This document shows, piece after piece, positions 26,432 through 37,970 of a stretch of 64,000 bases of DNA; within the stretch, counting starts at the first letter, position 1, and every line of letters starts with the position of its first letter. The DNA comes from an uncultured Prevotellaceae bacterium. GTDB lineage: Bacteria; Bacteroidota; Bacteroidia; Bacteroidales; Muribaculaceae. Location of the stretch: NCBI GenBank assembly GCA_900318255.1, contig ONJX01000005.1, forward strand, positions 38,659-102,658, in the 5' to 3' direction. A program made the position numbers and the translations under genes. The notes under the pieces are model-generated. The model ran no database searches and was not told where the DNA came from. It worked only from the letters and a program-made list of their open reading frames with translations.

Positions 26432-26633
26432 CACCGCAAAAAGAGAAATAGTGCATGTGACGGCTCCCTGGCAGGGAGTGGGTGCATCACAAAATTTCTT
26501 TTGAAAAGATTGATTGCAATTAATGAGAGAAACCACATATAAGAACACTTAAGGTCTTGTGCGTCAATGCGCAATGCCACTTGTTTATGTGCTTATTTCG
26601 TCAACAATTTTAAAAACACAATATTTTATTTTT

Positions 26634-27002
26634 ATGGTTTTACTCGGTATTCAAAGTACTACATTGGCTGTCACAGCGGTGCTCACGGGCGTGGTCCTGG
26701 TCTTTGCCGCTTTGTTGATAGCCAGGCTCATTGGTCCTCGCAGCTACACTAAGAGGAAGGGTGAGACCTATGAATGTGGTATCCCAACTCGTGGCGAGAG
26801 CATGGCGCAGTTCCATGTGGGGTATTATTTGTTTGCTATCCTCTTTCTCATGTTTGATGTGGAGACAGTGTTTCTGTTTCCCTGGGCAGCAATCTCTAAG
26901 AGCTTGGGCACTCAAACCCTGGTGGCTGTAGGCACATTTTTATTTATCTTAGTTCTGGGCTTAGCCTATGCCTGGAAGAAAGGAGCCTTGAGATGGAAGT
27001 GA
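26634..27002 (+). CDS. nuoA: NADH-quinone oxidoreductase subunit A
   Basis: A 122-residue membrane subunit of complex I with three transmembrane helices. The conserved loop between helices 1 and 2 holds YECGIPTRG and the second helix [11 protein letters not shown], both typical of NuoA, which faces the quinone site with NuoH, B and D. The ATG at 26634 begins the first helix. The stop lies 10 bases inside nuoB. First gene of the co-directional nuo-atp-nuo series. Confidence 0.95.
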   Translation: MVLLGIQSTTLAVTAVLTGVVLVFAALLIARLIGPRSYTKRKGETYECGIPTRGESMAQFHVGYYLFAILFLMFDVETVFLFPWAAISKSLGTQTLVAVGTFLFILVLGLAYAWKKGALRWK

Positions 27003-27646
27003 AAATAAAGAGCATGAAGCATGAGGACTTCAAGGACAATGAGTATATCGACAAGCTCGTTGAGGAGTTGAACGCCAGCGGCACTAATGTTGTCGTGGGC
27101 AAGCTTGACCAGTTGATAAACTGGGGCATCAGCAACTCGCTGTGGCCTTTCTGCTTTGGCACCAGCTGCTGTGCCATAGAGTTCATGTGCTTGGGCGCCG
27201 CCCGCTATGACATGGCGCGCTTTGGCTTTGAGGTGGCCCGCAACTCCCCCCGCCAGGCCGACTATATCATGTGCCAGGGCACCATCACTTACCGCATGGC
27301 ACCAGCCTTGAAGCGCCTCTATGAGCAGATGGCAGAGCCAAAATATGTGATTGCCTGTGGCGCGTGCACCGTGAGCGGCGGTCCTTTCAAGAACAGCTAC
27401 TGTGTGGTTAAAGGCGTTGACGAGATTATCCCAGTAGATGTGTATCTGCCTGGATGCCCACCTCGACCCGAGGCTATGTTCTATGCCCTGATGCAGCTTC
27501 AGCGCAAGATTAAGGTGCAGAAGTTCTTTGGTGGTGTCAACCGCAAGCAGAAACGCAAGGAGTTTTTTGAGGCCCAGCAGGCGGCACCTGCCGCCATTGA
27601 GCAGGCACAAGAACCGGCAATCGAGAGTTTGAACAATCAAGAATAA
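26993..27646 (+). CDS. nuoB: NADH-quinone oxidoreductase subunit B
   Basis: A 217-residue peripheral subunit that carries the last iron-sulphur cluster (N2) before the quinone. The ligands are Cys59-Cys60 in [11 protein letters not shown], Cys126 in GACTVSGG and Cys156 in [10 protein letters not shown]. The C-terminus has an extra Gln/Ala/Glu-rich tail of about 35 residues after the normal end of the domain. The start overlaps nuoA by ten bases. Confidence 0.95.
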   Translation: MEVKIKSMKHEDFKDNEYIDKLVEELNASGTNVVVGKLDQLINWGISNSLWPFCFGTSCCAIEFMCLGAARYDMARFGFEVARNSPRQADYIMCQGTITYRMAPALKRLYEQMAEPKYVIACGACTVSGGPFKNSYCVVKGVDEIIPVDVYLPGCPPRPEAMFYALMQLQRKIKVQKFFGGVNRKQKRKEFFEAQQAAPAAIEQAQEPAIESLNNQE

Positions 27647-27665
27647 GAAATACACATTTATATAT

Positions 27666-29315
27666 ATGGCAGATCTCAAAGAACAAATCGGCAACTTGTG
27701 TCCCGAAGCTCAGTGTGACGACAGCGGTGAGTTCCTGCTGGTGACAGTGCCCGATGCCAAGTGGCATGCTCTGGCTACCGCACTTAAGAACGAGATGCAC
27801 TTCGATTACCTCACTGCCCTGGTGGGTGTTGACTGGAAAGAGGAGCTGGGTGTGATGTACTATCTCACCAACACCGAGACCCAAGACATGATTCACGTTA
27901 AGGTGGCAACTACTAACCGTGAGCAGCCTCGCCTGCACAGCGTGAGCGACTTGTGGGCGGTGGCCAACTATCAGGAGCGCGAGGTCTATGACTTCTATGG
28001 CATAGAGTTTATCAATCATCCCGATATGCGTCGCTTTTTCTTGCGCAACGACTGGGTGGGATACCCCTTGCGCAAAGACTATGACGACAGCCCCGAGAAA
28101 AATCCCATCCGCCTCGACGACGAGCAGAACGAGGACGACACTTATCGCCTTGTAGAAGACGAGAATGGCAACGTCACCCGCATCGACGGCAAGGTCTTTG
28201 GCGACGATGAATATGTCATCAACGTGGGCCCGCAGCATCCCTCCACTCATGGTGTGATGCGCTATCGCGCCTCTATCGAGGGCGAGCTGGTCAAGAAAGT
28301 TGACGTGGTGAGCGGCTACATCCACCGCGGCATCGAGAAGATGTGCGAGAGCCTCACCTATCCGCAGACCCTGCTTTATACTGAGCGTCTTGACTATATG
28401 TCGGCTCACATCAACCGCCACTGCCTGTGCCTGTGCATTGAGAAGGCGATGGGCCTTGAGGTGCCACGCCGCGCCGAGCTCATTCGCATGACCATGGATG
28501 AGCTCATGCGACTGTCGAGCCACTTGCTCAGCTACGGCTGCTTGACGATGGACCAGGGTGCTACCACGGCATTCTTCTATGGCTTCAGGGAGAGAGAGCT
28601 GATTTACGACATCTTCGACAAGACTTGCGGCGCCCGCATGTCGATGAGCTACATGACCATTGGTGGTGTGGTGGCCGATGTTCACCCCGACTTTATTAAA
28701 GACGTGCGCCACTGTTGCGATGTGGTCACCGAGAAGCTCAAAGAGTATCACAAGCTCTTTAGTGGCAACGTGATAGCCGTTAACCGCATGAAGGGTGTTG
28801 GAATCCTGGGCAAGGAAGATGCCATCAATTATGCCATTACTGGTCCCTCGGGACGTGCCAGCGGCTGCCACTGCGACGTGCGCAAGTGCCATCCCTATTC
28901 TTTATATAATGAGGTGGACTTCGACGAGGTTATTCTTGAGAATGGCGACTCGATGGATCGCTACATGGTGCGCATGAAGGAGATGGAAGAGTGCATCAAG
29001 ATTTTGCGTCAGTGCTGCGACATGCTCGAGCAGGAAGGCATCGAGGGTGAGTACATCGCCAAGGTACCCAAGCTCATCAAGCTACCCGCCGGTCACTGGT
29101 ATCAGCAGGTGGAGGGCAGTCGTGGCGCCTTTGGAGTATATCTCGAGAGCGACGGCGACCCCAAACCTTTCCAGAAGCCTTACCGCCTCCACTTCCAGAG
29201 TCCTTGCTTCAACCTAGTGGGTGTCGTTGACCTCACCTGCAAGGACAACCTCATTGCCGACCTTATCACCATTACAGCGTCGATCGACTATGTGATTCCC
29301 GACATCGACCGATAA
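27666..29315 (+). CDS. nuoCD: NADH-quinone oxidoreductase subunit C/D fusion
   Basis: A 549-residue fusion of NuoC (about 1-140, with YDFYGIEFINHPDMRRFFL) and NuoD (from about 186, starting NVGPQHPSTHGVMR), joined by a 40-residue acidic linker. NuoD lines the quinone pocket. The NuoD part is somewhat shortened at the quinone His-loop compared with hydrogenase-type relatives but keeps its His residues. Fusions of C and D are known in Bacteroidota and gamma-proteobacteria. It sits between nuoB and nuoH. Confidence 0.95.
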   Translation: MADLKEQIGNLCPEAQCDDSGEFLLVTVPDAKWHALATALKNEMHFDYLTALVGVDWKEELGVMYYLTNTETQDMIHVKVATTNREQPRLHSVSDLWAVANYQEREVYDFYGIEFINHPDMRRFFLRNDWVGYPLRKDYDDSPEKNPIRLDDEQNEDDTYRLVEDENGNVTRIDGKVFGDDEYVINVGPQHPSTHGVMRYRASIEGELVKKVDVVSGYIHRGIEKMCESLTYPQTLLYTERLDYMSAHINRHCLCLCIEKAMGLEVPRRAELIRMTMDELMRLSSHLLSYGCLTMDQGATTAFFYGFRERELIYDIFDKTCGARMSMSYMTIGGVVADVHPDFIKDVRHCCDVVTEKLKEYHKLFSGNVIAVNRMKGVGILGKEDAINYAITGPSGRASGCHCDVRKCHPYSLYNEVDFDEVILENGDSMDRYMVRMKEMEECIKILRQCCDMLEQEGIEGEYIAKVPKLIKLPAGHWYQQVEGSRGAFGVYLESDGDPKPFQKPYRLHFQSPCFNLVGVVDLTCKDNLIADLITITASIDYVIPDIDR

Positions 29316-29372
29316 GGAGTGAGAAACAAGAGAAATTAAAACAGATTATCAATACACATTATTATAATAGTT

Positions 29373-30461
29373 ATGTTTAACTTTAGTGTAGTCACCGAGT
29401 GGTTTAATAACCTGTTGACGGTATCGGCTGGGATGCCGCAATGGCTGGCAACCACCATAGAGTGTGTGATAATAGCAGTGTTGCTGTTGCTGGCCTACAC
29501 CGTCCTGGCAATGTTCTACATCATGTATGAGCGATGGGTGTGCGCCTGGTTCCAGTGCCGCCGTGGTCCACTGCGTGTGGGACCGTGGGGCTCGCTGCAG
29601 ATTTTTGCCGACGTGATTAAGATGCTCATCAAGGAAGTGATAGGTTTGTGGAAGACCGATAATTTCCTTCACAAGCTGGCGCCTTACTTCGTGCTGGTGG
29701 CATCGGTGGTAGTCTTTGCCTGCCTGCCGTGGGGCAAGGGGATGCAAGCTATAGATTTCAACGTGGGCATCTTCTTCATGACAGCCGTGTCGTCGCTTGG
29801 CGTTATTGGCATCTTGCTTGCCGGCTGGTCGAGTAACAGCAAATACACGCTCATCGGCGCCATGCGCAGCGGAGCGCAGATGATCAGCTACGAGCTCTCG
29901 ATAGGCATCGCCATGCTCACCATTGTGTGCTTGGCTGGCACCATGAGTGTGACAGGGCTTGTTGAGGCGCAGCAGAATGGCTGGTTCATCTTCACTGGCC
30001 ACATTCCCGCTATTATCGCCTTCATCATCTATGTGATTGCCGCTACTGCTGAGACCAACCGTGGTCCCTTCGACCTTCCCGAGGCCGAGCATGAGCTCAC
30101 CGCTGGTTACCACACCGAGTATTCGGGTATCCATTTCGGTTTCTTCTATCTTGCCGAGTACCTTAACCTGTTCATCGTCTCGGGTATCGCCTCGCTGCTC
30201 TTCTTGGGTGGCTGGATGCCATTGCATGTGCCGGGGTGGGAAGGCTTCAACGCCGTGATGGACTATATCCCGTCAACCATCTGGTTCCTGGGCAAGGCGA
30301 TATTCGTGTCGTTCATCATCATCTGGTTCAAGTGGTCGTTCCCACGCGTGCGCATCGACCAGTTGCTGGCACTCGAGTGGCGCTACCTCATGCCCATAGG
30401 CTTGGTGAACCTGGTGGTGATGGCAGTCTTGGTGAGCCTGGGCTGGCATTTTGCAGGATAA
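29373..30461 (+). CDS. nuoH: NADH-quinone oxidoreductase subunit H
   Basis: A 362-residue membrane subunit with eight predicted helices that links the quinone cavity to the pump. Family marks are RRGPLRVGPWGSLQ near the N-terminus, ETNRGPFDLPEAEHELTAGY (the quinone-site loop) and FVSFIIIWFKWSFPRVRIDQ near the end. Its stop is 44 bases before the atpD start, with no terminator between. In ordinary nuo operons nuoI would follow; here the ATP synthase genes do. Confidence 0.95.
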   Translation: MFNFSVVTEWFNNLLTVSAGMPQWLATTIECVIIAVLLLLAYTVLAMFYIMYERWVCAWFQCRRGPLRVGPWGSLQIFADVIKMLIKEVIGLWKTDNFLHKLAPYFVLVASVVVFACLPWGKGMQAIDFNVGIFFMTAVSSLGVIGILLAGWSSNSKYTLIGAMRSGAQMISYELSIGIAMLTIVCLAGTMSVTGLVEAQQNGWFIFTGHIPAIIAFIIYVIAATAETNRGPFDLPEAEHELTAGYHTEYSGIHFGFFYLAEYLNLFIVSGIASLLFLGGWMPLHVPGWEGFNAVMDYIPSTIWFLGKAIFVSFIIIWFKWSFPRVRIDQLLALEWRYLMPIGLVNLVVMAVLVSLGWHFAG

Positions 30462-30502
30462 TAAATGAATAAAAGTAAATACAGCATAATAAATTCTCGT
30501 GA

Positions 30503-32008
<1,506 letters not shown>

Positions 32009-32067
32009 GAAACATTAATAGTTCTATATGTTGCGATGACATCGCATCATACTAAACAAGAAACACT

Positions 32068-32301
32068 ATGACACTGAAAATCATATCGGCCGAGAAGATA
32101 GAATTTGAGGGCGAGGTAGAGCAAATCACCTTGCCAGGGGCATTAGGCTCATTTCAGATTCTTAACAACCATGCGGCGCTAATGTCGTCGCTAGTTCCTG
32201 GCACCATGACTTTTGTTCATGGCGAGACCACCACTCATCAAGAGATAAAAGGTGGCATTGTCGATGTGAAGGACAATGTGGTGAGTGTGTGTCTTTATTA
32301 A
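32068..32301 (+). CDS. atpC: ATP synthase F1 subunit epsilon, short form
   Basis: A 77-residue subunit made only of the N-terminal beta-sandwich (PGALGSFQILNNHAALMSSL), without the C-terminal helical hairpin that inhibits ATP hydrolysis in E. coli and Bacillus. Short epsilon subunits are usual in this phylum. It follows atpD by 59 bases and is followed 32 bases later by atpB. The missing helical domain means inhibition of reverse ATP hydrolysis, if any, works in another way. Confidence 0.92.
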   Translation: MTLKIISAEKIEFEGEVEQITLPGALGSFQILNNHAALMSSLVPGTMTFVHGETTTHQEIKGGIVDVKDNVVSVCLY

Positions 32302-32333
32302 CAACAAGAACTGGATTATTGTAATTCTCTTTT

Positions 32334-33425
32334 ATGAAGAAAGCAATAACGATAATAATAGCACTGGTGATACTGGCGCTCATGGCGTGGGGCTACTCGC
32401 AGTCGGCAAGCCATCATGGGCATGACGGCGGTAAGGTCAATCCCAAGGAGACCATCTTTGAGCACTTGGGCGACACTTACGGCTGGGAAGTGCCATTCTC
32501 TCACAGCAAGAAGATAGCGCTGCCCATCATCGTCTTTGACAAGGGTGGAGCGCTGCATTGCTTCCTCTCGAGCCGTGTTACCGGTGGCGAGACCTATCAA
32601 GACGGCGACGCCAGCTTCAAAATATCGACCGATGCCGAGGGAGGCTACAAGGGCAAGCTCGTGCAGGTGGTTGATGGTGGCGAGTACCGTCCGTGGGACT
32701 TCTCCATCACCAAGAATGTGCTGGGCCTGCTCATTGCTGCTGCCCTGGTGATATGGATGGCGATGAGCCTGCGCAACTGGTACAAAAAGCAAGGCATGAA
32801 AGGTCCCAAAGGGGCAAAGGGAATGCTCGAGATGGTCATCGAGTTTGTCTATACCGACACCATCAAGCCCATCATGGGCAAGGAAGCTCCCAAGTATGGC
32901 CCTTATCTGCTCACAGCGTTCTTCTTCATCCTGACGATGAACTTGCTGGGCTTGATAGTGATATTCCCGGGTGGCGCTAACCTCACCGGCAATCTTGCCG
33001 TGACCATGGTGCTGGCACTTGCTACCTTCCTCATCACCAACCTCACTGGCACCAAGCATTACTGGAAGGACATCTTCTGGCCCGATGTGCCCATGGCTCT
33101 CAAGTGCCCCGTGCCCATGATGCCGTTGATTGAGTTCCTGGGCATCTTGACCAAGCCATTGGCACTGATGGTGCGTCTGTTTGCCAACATGCTCGGCGGC
33201 CACATGGTGGTGCTGGTGCTGATATTGCTCATCATGATTTTCACCGAGATGTTTGGAGCTGCGGTAGGTGCTGGCACAGCCGTTATATCGGTGCTGCTGT
33301 CGCTGTTCATGCTCCTTCTCGACACATTGATCAGCTTCATCCAGGCCTTTGTGTTCACCCTGTTGTCAACCATCTTCATCTCGATGGCTCACATTCATGA
33401 GGAGCCAAAACCCGTGACAGAATAA
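32334..33425 (+). CDS. atpB: ATP synthase Fo subunit a
   Basis: A 363-residue membrane subunit that forms the proton half-channels. The essential arginine is Arg281 in LALMVRLFANMLGGH. An N-terminal extension of about 120 residues contains a signal-like helix and a soluble region with SASHHGHDGGKVNPKETIFEHLGD, as known from other Bacteroidota a subunits. The small gene often found between atpC and atpB in Bacteroides (AtpI/Z-like assembly factor) is absent here: only 32 bases separate the two genes. Confidence 0.95.
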   Translation: MKKAITIIIALVILALMAWGYSQSASHHGHDGGKVNPKETIFEHLGDTYGWEVPFSHSKKIALPIIVFDKGGALHCFLSSRVTGGETYQDGDASFKISTDAEGGYKGKLVQVVDGGEYRPWDFSITKNVLGLLIAAALVIWMAMSLRNWYKKQGMKGPKGAKGMLEMVIEFVYTDTIKPIMGKEAPKYGPYLLTAFFFILTMNLLGLIVIFPGGANLTGNLAVTMVLALATFLITNLTGTKHYWKDIFWPDVPMALKCPVPMMPLIEFLGILTKPLALMVRLFANMLGGHMVVLVLILLIMIFTEMFGAAVGAGTAVISVLLSLFMLLLDTLISFIQAFVFTLLSTIFISMAHIHEEPKPVTE

Positions 33426-33455
33426 TAAAAAATAAAACAAATAATAACTACTTAA

Positions 33456-33713
<258 letters not shown>

Positions 33714-33738
33714 TATTCATTTAAAACAAGGTTTTTAG

Positions 33739-34236
33739 ATGGAACTGTTTAAGCCTGAATTTGGCCTGGTGTTTTGGATGTTTCTGGCATTTGCGTGCCT
33801 GTATTTCATCCTGGCAAAATGGGCTTGGCCTTTTATCATCAAGAGCATGGACGACCGTGCAAGCTTGATAGATAAAGGTGTGGCCTATGCTCAGGAGGCA
33901 AAGTCGCAACTCGACAATGCCAAGGCTCAGGCCGACGCACTCGTTGCCGACGCCCGCAAGCAACAGGCCGACATTTTGCGCGACGCAGCCAAGATGAAAA
34001 CCGAAATCATCGAGCAGGCTAAGGCCGAGGCTGCTGTCGAGGCGAAGAAAGTGACCGATGCCGCTCAAGTGTCGATAGAACAGGCACGCAAGGAGAGTGA
34101 GCATCAGTTGCGCCAGGACGTGGGTGCCTATGCGCTCCAGATTGCCGAGCAGGTGATACGCCGCAACATGAGCGACGACAAGGCTCAGCAAGACCTGGTG
34201 AAGAAGCTACTTAACGAGGTTGAATCTAAGAATTAA
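33739..34236 (+). CDS. atpF: ATP synthase Fo subunit b
   Basis: A 165-residue stator subunit: one N-terminal transmembrane helix (FGLVFWMFLAFACLYFILA) followed by a long alanine- and charged-rich coiled coil (Lys, Asp, Glu, Gln, Ala repeats) that reaches up to delta. The gene begins 25 bases after atpE and ends 8 bases before atpH. Confidence 0.95.
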   Translation: MELFKPEFGLVFWMFLAFACLYFILAKWAWPFIIKSMDDRASLIDKGVAYAQEAKSQLDNAKAQADALVADARKQQADILRDAAKMKTEIIEQAKAEAAVEAKKVTDAAQVSIEQARKESEHQLRQDVGAYALQIAEQVIRRNMSDDKAQQDLVKKLLNEVESKN

Positions 34237-34244
34237 TCAACACG

Positions 34245-34784
34245 ATGAACGACGGACTTATTCCCAACCGATATGCCAAGGCACTCTATAAGCTCTCGCA
34301 GGAGCGGGGCGACACTGCTTCCATCTACCAAGAGATGAAGCAGCTTGCTGCCGCCTATGCTGCCGAGGCGGGCTTGAAGAAGGCGGTCAACAACCCCTTC
34401 TTGCCCACTGGCGACAAGCTCAAGCTGCTGTGTGCGGCATCGGGAGCACCAAGTGACGGCACATCGGCGCGGTTCATGGAGTTGGTTATCAAGAACAACC
34501 GCATCGACTTCATGCGTGCCATCGCTCTAGCTTTCATGAAGCAATATCGTGAGCTCAATGGCATCGCCAGGGTCGAGATTGTCACTGCCACGCAACTTGG
34601 CGATGACGAGATTAATGCTATCATCGATGTGGTGAAAGGGCAGTTCGTCGGCAAGACCATTGAGCTGACCAAGAGGGTCGATGCCGACCTAATTGGTGGC
34701 TTCACGGTAGATGTTGATTCGCGCGTGCTCGACGCATCGGTGAAAAATCAATTAGAAAAATTGCGTTTAAAACTCCTAAGTTAA
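34245..34784 (+). CDS. atpH: ATP synthase F1 subunit delta
   Basis: A 179-residue stator connector (OSCP). The N-terminal six-helix bundle ([18 protein letters not shown]) binds alpha, and the C-terminal part ([30 protein letters not shown]) binds b. Spaced 8 bases after atpF and 10 before atpA. Confidence 0.94.
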   Translation: MNDGLIPNRYAKALYKLSQERGDTASIYQEMKQLAAAYAAEAGLKKAVNNPFLPTGDKLKLLCAASGAPSDGTSARFMELVIKNNRIDFMRAIALAFMKQYRELNGIARVEIVTATQLGDDEINAIIDVVKGQFVGKTIELTKRVDADLIGGFTVDVDSRVLDASVKNQLEKLRLKLLS

Positions 34785-34794
34785 TAAGAGTGAG

Positions 34795-36372
34795 ATGATA
34801 AACCCAAGTGAAATATCCGACATACTGAAACAGCAACTGAGCGACATCGAGAGCAAGGTGTCGTTTGAGGAGGTGGGAACAGTGCTTGAGGTGGGCGACG
34901 GTGTGGCTCATGTCTATGGACTCGAGAACGTTGAGGCCAACGAGCTCGTTGAGTTTGACAATGGTGTCACTGGCGTTGCCATGAACCTTGAGGAGAGCAA
35001 CGTGGGCGTGATCTTGATGGACAAGGTAGATAGCGTTGCCGAGGGCATGAAGGTGCGCCGCACCGGTGAGATTGCGTCAATTCCGGTGGGCGAGGGACTG
35101 CTAGGGCGTGTTATCAACGTGCTGGGCGAGCCGCTCGACGGCAAGGGTCCCATCGAGGGCGAACTCGTGCGTCTGCCCCTGGAGCGCAAGGCCCCGGGCG
35201 TTATCTTCCGCCAGCCTGTGAACCAGCCTCTGCAAACCGGCCTCAAGGCTATCGACTCGATGATTCCCATAGGCCGTGGCCAGCGTGAGCTTATCATCGG
35301 CGATCGTCAGATTGGCAAGACCGCCATTGCTGTAGATACTATAATCAATCAAAAGTCGGGCTACGAAGCGGGCAAGCCAGTCTATTGCATCTATGTGGCC
35401 ATTGGCCAGAAGGCTTCGACAGTGGCTGCGCTGGTCAACCAGCTCAACCAACATGGAGCCATGCCTTATAGCGTGGTGATTGCCGCTACTGCTGCCGACT
35501 CGGCGTCGATGCGCTACTACGCGCCATTTGCCGGCGCTGCCATTGGCGAGTATTTCCGCGACACTGGTCGCGATGCTCTCGTAGTCTATGACGACCTCTC
35601 AAAACAGGCTGTCGCCTATCGTGAGATTTCGCTCATCCTCAAGCGCCCCTCGGGCCGTGAGGCTTATCCTGGCGATATCTTCTACCTGCACAGCCGCTTG
35701 CTCGAGCGTGCCGCCAAGATTAATGAGAACCAGAAGGTGGCCGAGGCTATGAACGACCTCCCCGAGGCCCTCAAGGGCAAGGTTAAGGGTGGTGGCTCGC
35801 TGACCGCGCTTCCCATCATTGAGACTCAGGCTGGCGATGTGAGTGCCTATATCCCCACCAATGTGATTTCTATTACCGATGGCCAGATTTACCTAGAGAC
35901 GGCGTTGTTCAACAACGGCATCCGTCCGGCGGTGAACGTGGGTATCTCGGTGTCGCGTGTGGGTGGTAACGCTCAAATCAAGGCTATGAAGAAGGTGGCA
36001 GGAACGTTGAAGATTGCCCAGGCGCAGTTCCGCGAGCTGGAGTCGTTCACCAAGTTTGGTGGCGACATCGACCCCGTTACCGCGCGCACCATCGACACTG
36101 GTCGCAAGAATGAGCGCCTGCTCGTTCAGCCGCAATACAAGCCTGTTCCCGTCGAGGAGCAGATTGCGGTGATCTACTGTGGCGTGAACGGCCTGCTCGA
36201 GAGTGTGCCCATGGACAAGGTGGCAGAGTTTGAGCAGCTGCTCATCCAGTACTTGCACGCTAAGCACCAAGCCGATGTGCTCGATGTGCTCAAGAGCGGC
36301 AAGATCGACGACGACGTGATGGCCAAGCTCAAGGATGCTGCGGCCGAGATTTCAGGAAAGTATCAAGCTTGA
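34795..36372 (+). CDS. atpA: ATP synthase F1 subunit alpha
   Basis: A 525-residue non-catalytic nucleotide-binding subunit. Walker A GDRQIGKT is at 169-176, with [13 protein letters not shown] before it; the arginine finger lies in [11 protein letters not shown]. It begins with the usual N-terminal helix ([17 protein letters not shown]). 10 bases after atpH, 16 before atpG. Confidence 0.97.
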   Translation: MINPSEISDILKQQLSDIESKVSFEEVGTVLEVGDGVAHVYGLENVEANELVEFDNGVTGVAMNLEESNVGVILMDKVDSVAEGMKVRRTGEIASIPVGEGLLGRVINVLGEPLDGKGPIEGELVRLPLERKAPGVIFRQPVNQPLQTGLKAIDSMIPIGRGQRELIIGDRQIGKTAIAVDTIINQKSGYEAGKPVYCIYVAIGQKASTVAALVNQLNQHGAMPYSVVIAATAADSASMRYYAPFAGAAIGEYFRDTGRDALVVYDDLSKQAVAYREISLILKRPSGREAYPGDIFYLHSRLLERAAKINENQKVAEAMNDLPEALKGKVKGGGSLTALPIIETQAGDVSAYIPTNVISITDGQIYLETALFNNGIRPAVNVGISVSRVGGNAQIKAMKKVAGTLKIAQAQFRELESFTKFGGDIDPVTARTIDTGRKNERLLVQPQYKPVPVEEQIAVIYCGVNGLLESVPMDKVAEFEQLLIQYLHAKHQADVLDVLKSGKIDDDVMAKLKDAAAEISGKYQA

Positions 36373-36388
36373 TAAAAGTTGATTATTA

Positions 36389-37276
36389 ATGGCAACACTT
36401 CGAGAACTTAAAGGACGCATTGGCTCGGTAGCCTCTACCGAGAAGACCACGAGCGCGATGAAGATGATTTCGTCGGCCAAGATGCACAAGTTCACAGGCA
36501 TGGTGCAGCGCCTCAAACCCTATCGTGGCATGGTGCGCAACGTGCTCAGCCACTTACTTGTCACCGACCAGGAGTTTTCCTCGCCATTGATAGAGACGCG
36601 CGATGTCAACAAGGTGGCTATTGTGGTATTTGGCAGCGACGACGGCTTGTGTGGGGCTTATAACATCAACATCTTCAAGCAACTGCTCACCGCTATCGAC
36701 GAGCTGCGCAAGCTCTATGGCAAGGGCGTGACGATTACCGTTATTCCTATTGGCAAGAAGATGGTCAAGGCCGTAGCCAAGATAGAGGGTGGCGGCATCA
36801 AGGTGCAGAATGTTGACTACATGAGCACCCGCAGCACCATGGAGCAGCTCTCTGACTTCACCGAGATGTTGAGGAGTGGCTTTGTTGACCATGTGTTTGA
36901 CCGTGTGGATATCGCTTACATGAGATTTGTCTCTACAAGCCGTCAGGTCATGCACCATGAGCAGCTGCTGCCGCTGAGTGCCGACGCGCTGGCTCAGGAC
37001 ATCGACCCGAAGGAGGCGTGCAGCCCGTGCATCTTTGAGCCCGATGCTAACAGCATCTTCAACAGCGTGCTGCCGCTGCACCTGCGTGCCACGATGCAAG
37101 AGGTGTTTGTGTCGAGTTCGGCATCGGAGCAAGCCTCTCGTGTGATGGCGATGCAGATTGCCAGTGACAATGCTGCCGATTTGCTCGAACAGTTGAACCT
37201 GGAATACAACAAGCTGCGCCAGCAAAGTATCACCACCGAGCTGCTCGACATCTTGGGTGGCCAAGTGGAGAGATAG
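36389..37276 (+). CDS. atpG: ATP synthase F1 subunit gamma
   Basis: A 295-residue rotor shaft. The N-terminal helix (LRELKGRIGSVASTEKTTSAMKMI, quoted in part) and the C-terminal ELLDILGGQ pair form the coiled coil in the alpha3beta3 ring; the SDDGLCGAYNINIFK motif is diagnostic. It closes the atp set. A gap of 144 bases holding one strong hairpin separates it from nuoI. Confidence 0.95.
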   Translation: MATLRELKGRIGSVASTEKTTSAMKMISSAKMHKFTGMVQRLKPYRGMVRNVLSHLLVTDQEFSSPLIETRDVNKVAIVVFGSDDGLCGAYNINIFKQLLTAIDELRKLYGKGVTITVIPIGKKMVKAVAKIEGGGIKVQNVDYMSTRSTMEQLSDFTEMLRSGFVDHVFDRVDIAYMRFVSTSRQVMHHEQLLPLSADALAQDIDPKEACSPCIFEPDANSIFNSVLPLHLRATMQEVFVSSSASEQASRVMAMQIASDNAADLLEQLNLEYNKLRQQSITTELLDILGGQVER

Positions 37277-37308
37277 CTCACTGGGCAGCCCAAGCGAGAT
37301 AATAAAAC

Positions 37309-37352
37309 GTGCCACGAAGCGAATCTTTCATGCCTGTTCGCTTATGGCGCAC
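37309..37352 (+). other. Hairpin without T tract between atpG and nuoI
   Basis: GTGCCA-CGAAGCGAA (37309-37323) pairs with TTCGCTTA-TGGCGCAC (37337-37352) in a long stem with small mismatches. No run of T follows, so it does not look like a simple terminator; it could act in RNA processing or in setting atp versus nuo mRNA levels. Confidence 0.5.
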
Positions 37353-37420
37353 AAGATAAACCTAAGGCATGAGTTATATTAGTGTCTAGAAAGTAGGCAC
37401 ACCACCGACAAAACATAATT

Positions 37421-37969
37421 ATGAACATCAAGGAGTATTTCTCTTCAATATTTAAGGGTGCTCACAGCCTCATCAAGGGTATGGAGGTGACAGGTAAAGA
37501 ACTCTTTACCAAGAAGGTTACCGAGCAATATCCCGAGAATAGGGCAGAGCTTGAAATTCCCGAGAGATTTAGGGCCACGTTGCAGTTCGTCTATGACGAG
37601 GAGGGTTATCACAAGTGCATCGCCTGCAAGACGTGCGAGCGCAACTGCCCCAATGGCACCATCCAGATTACCACCCGCATGGTTGACCTGCCCAATGGCA
37701 AGAAGAAGATGAAGCTCGACAAGTATATTTATGACTTGGGAAGCTGCACCTTCTGTGGACTGTGTGTCACTAGCTGCCCTACCGATGCCATCAAGTTCTC
37801 TAACGACTTTGAGCAAGCGGTATTCCGCCGCGAGGCGCTTGTCAAGCAGCTCAATTACCTGCCCGAGAAAGAGAAACCCGCTCCTGAGCCCGCTGCCAAG
37901 CCCGCTGCCGCCGCACCTGCTAAGGCCGCCGATGTTCAGTCACCTAACGCAGATAAAAAAGAAGAATAA
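37421..37969 (+). CDS. nuoI: NADH-quinone oxidoreductase subunit I
   Basis: A 182-residue ferredoxin-like subunit with two 4Fe-4S sites: Cys66, 69, 72, 76 in CIACKTCERNCPNG (N6a or b) and Cys109, 112, 115, 119 in CTFCGLCVTSCPTD. It passes electrons to NuoB. The tail after residue 150 is rich in Ala, Pro and Lys. It resumes the nuo series after the ATP synthase genes. Confidence 0.95.
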   Translation: MNIKEYFSSIFKGAHSLIKGMEVTGKELFTKKVTEQYPENRAELEIPERFRATLQFVYDEEGYHKCIACKTCERNCPNGTIQITTRMVDLPNGKKKMKLDKYIYDLGSCTFCGLCVTSCPTDAIKFSNDFEQAVFRREALVKQLNYLPEKEKPAPEPAAKPAAAAPAKAADVQSPNADKKEE

Positions 37970-37970
37970 T

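Larger units (their letters stand above)
25750..26633. other. 884-base non-coding stretch upstream of nuoA
   Basis: No open frame of note. Contents from left: leader of the M23 gene with a small GC stem (25832-25852); a -7 element for that gene on the minus strand (TAATTTTG, 25896-25903); T-rich DNA; an imperfect 19-base inverted repeat flanking about 140 bases (26176-26352); the TATATTTG element for nuoA (26424-26431); and a CTCCC/GGGAG hairpin in the nuoA leader (26464-26478). Confidence 0.6.

Noticed and set aside
27537..28892. Long open frame (451 codons) antisense to nuoCD
   Set aside because: It mirrors the codon bias of nuoCD on the other strand, has no promoter or recognised domain, and nuoCD is certain. 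The same applies to long antisense frames over gcvT, nuoM, atpD and atpG.
37731..37970. 80 extra codons upstream of nuoJ in its own frame
   Set aside because: They lie inside nuoI, are low-complexity Ser/Pro text, and NuoJ begins normally at 37971.
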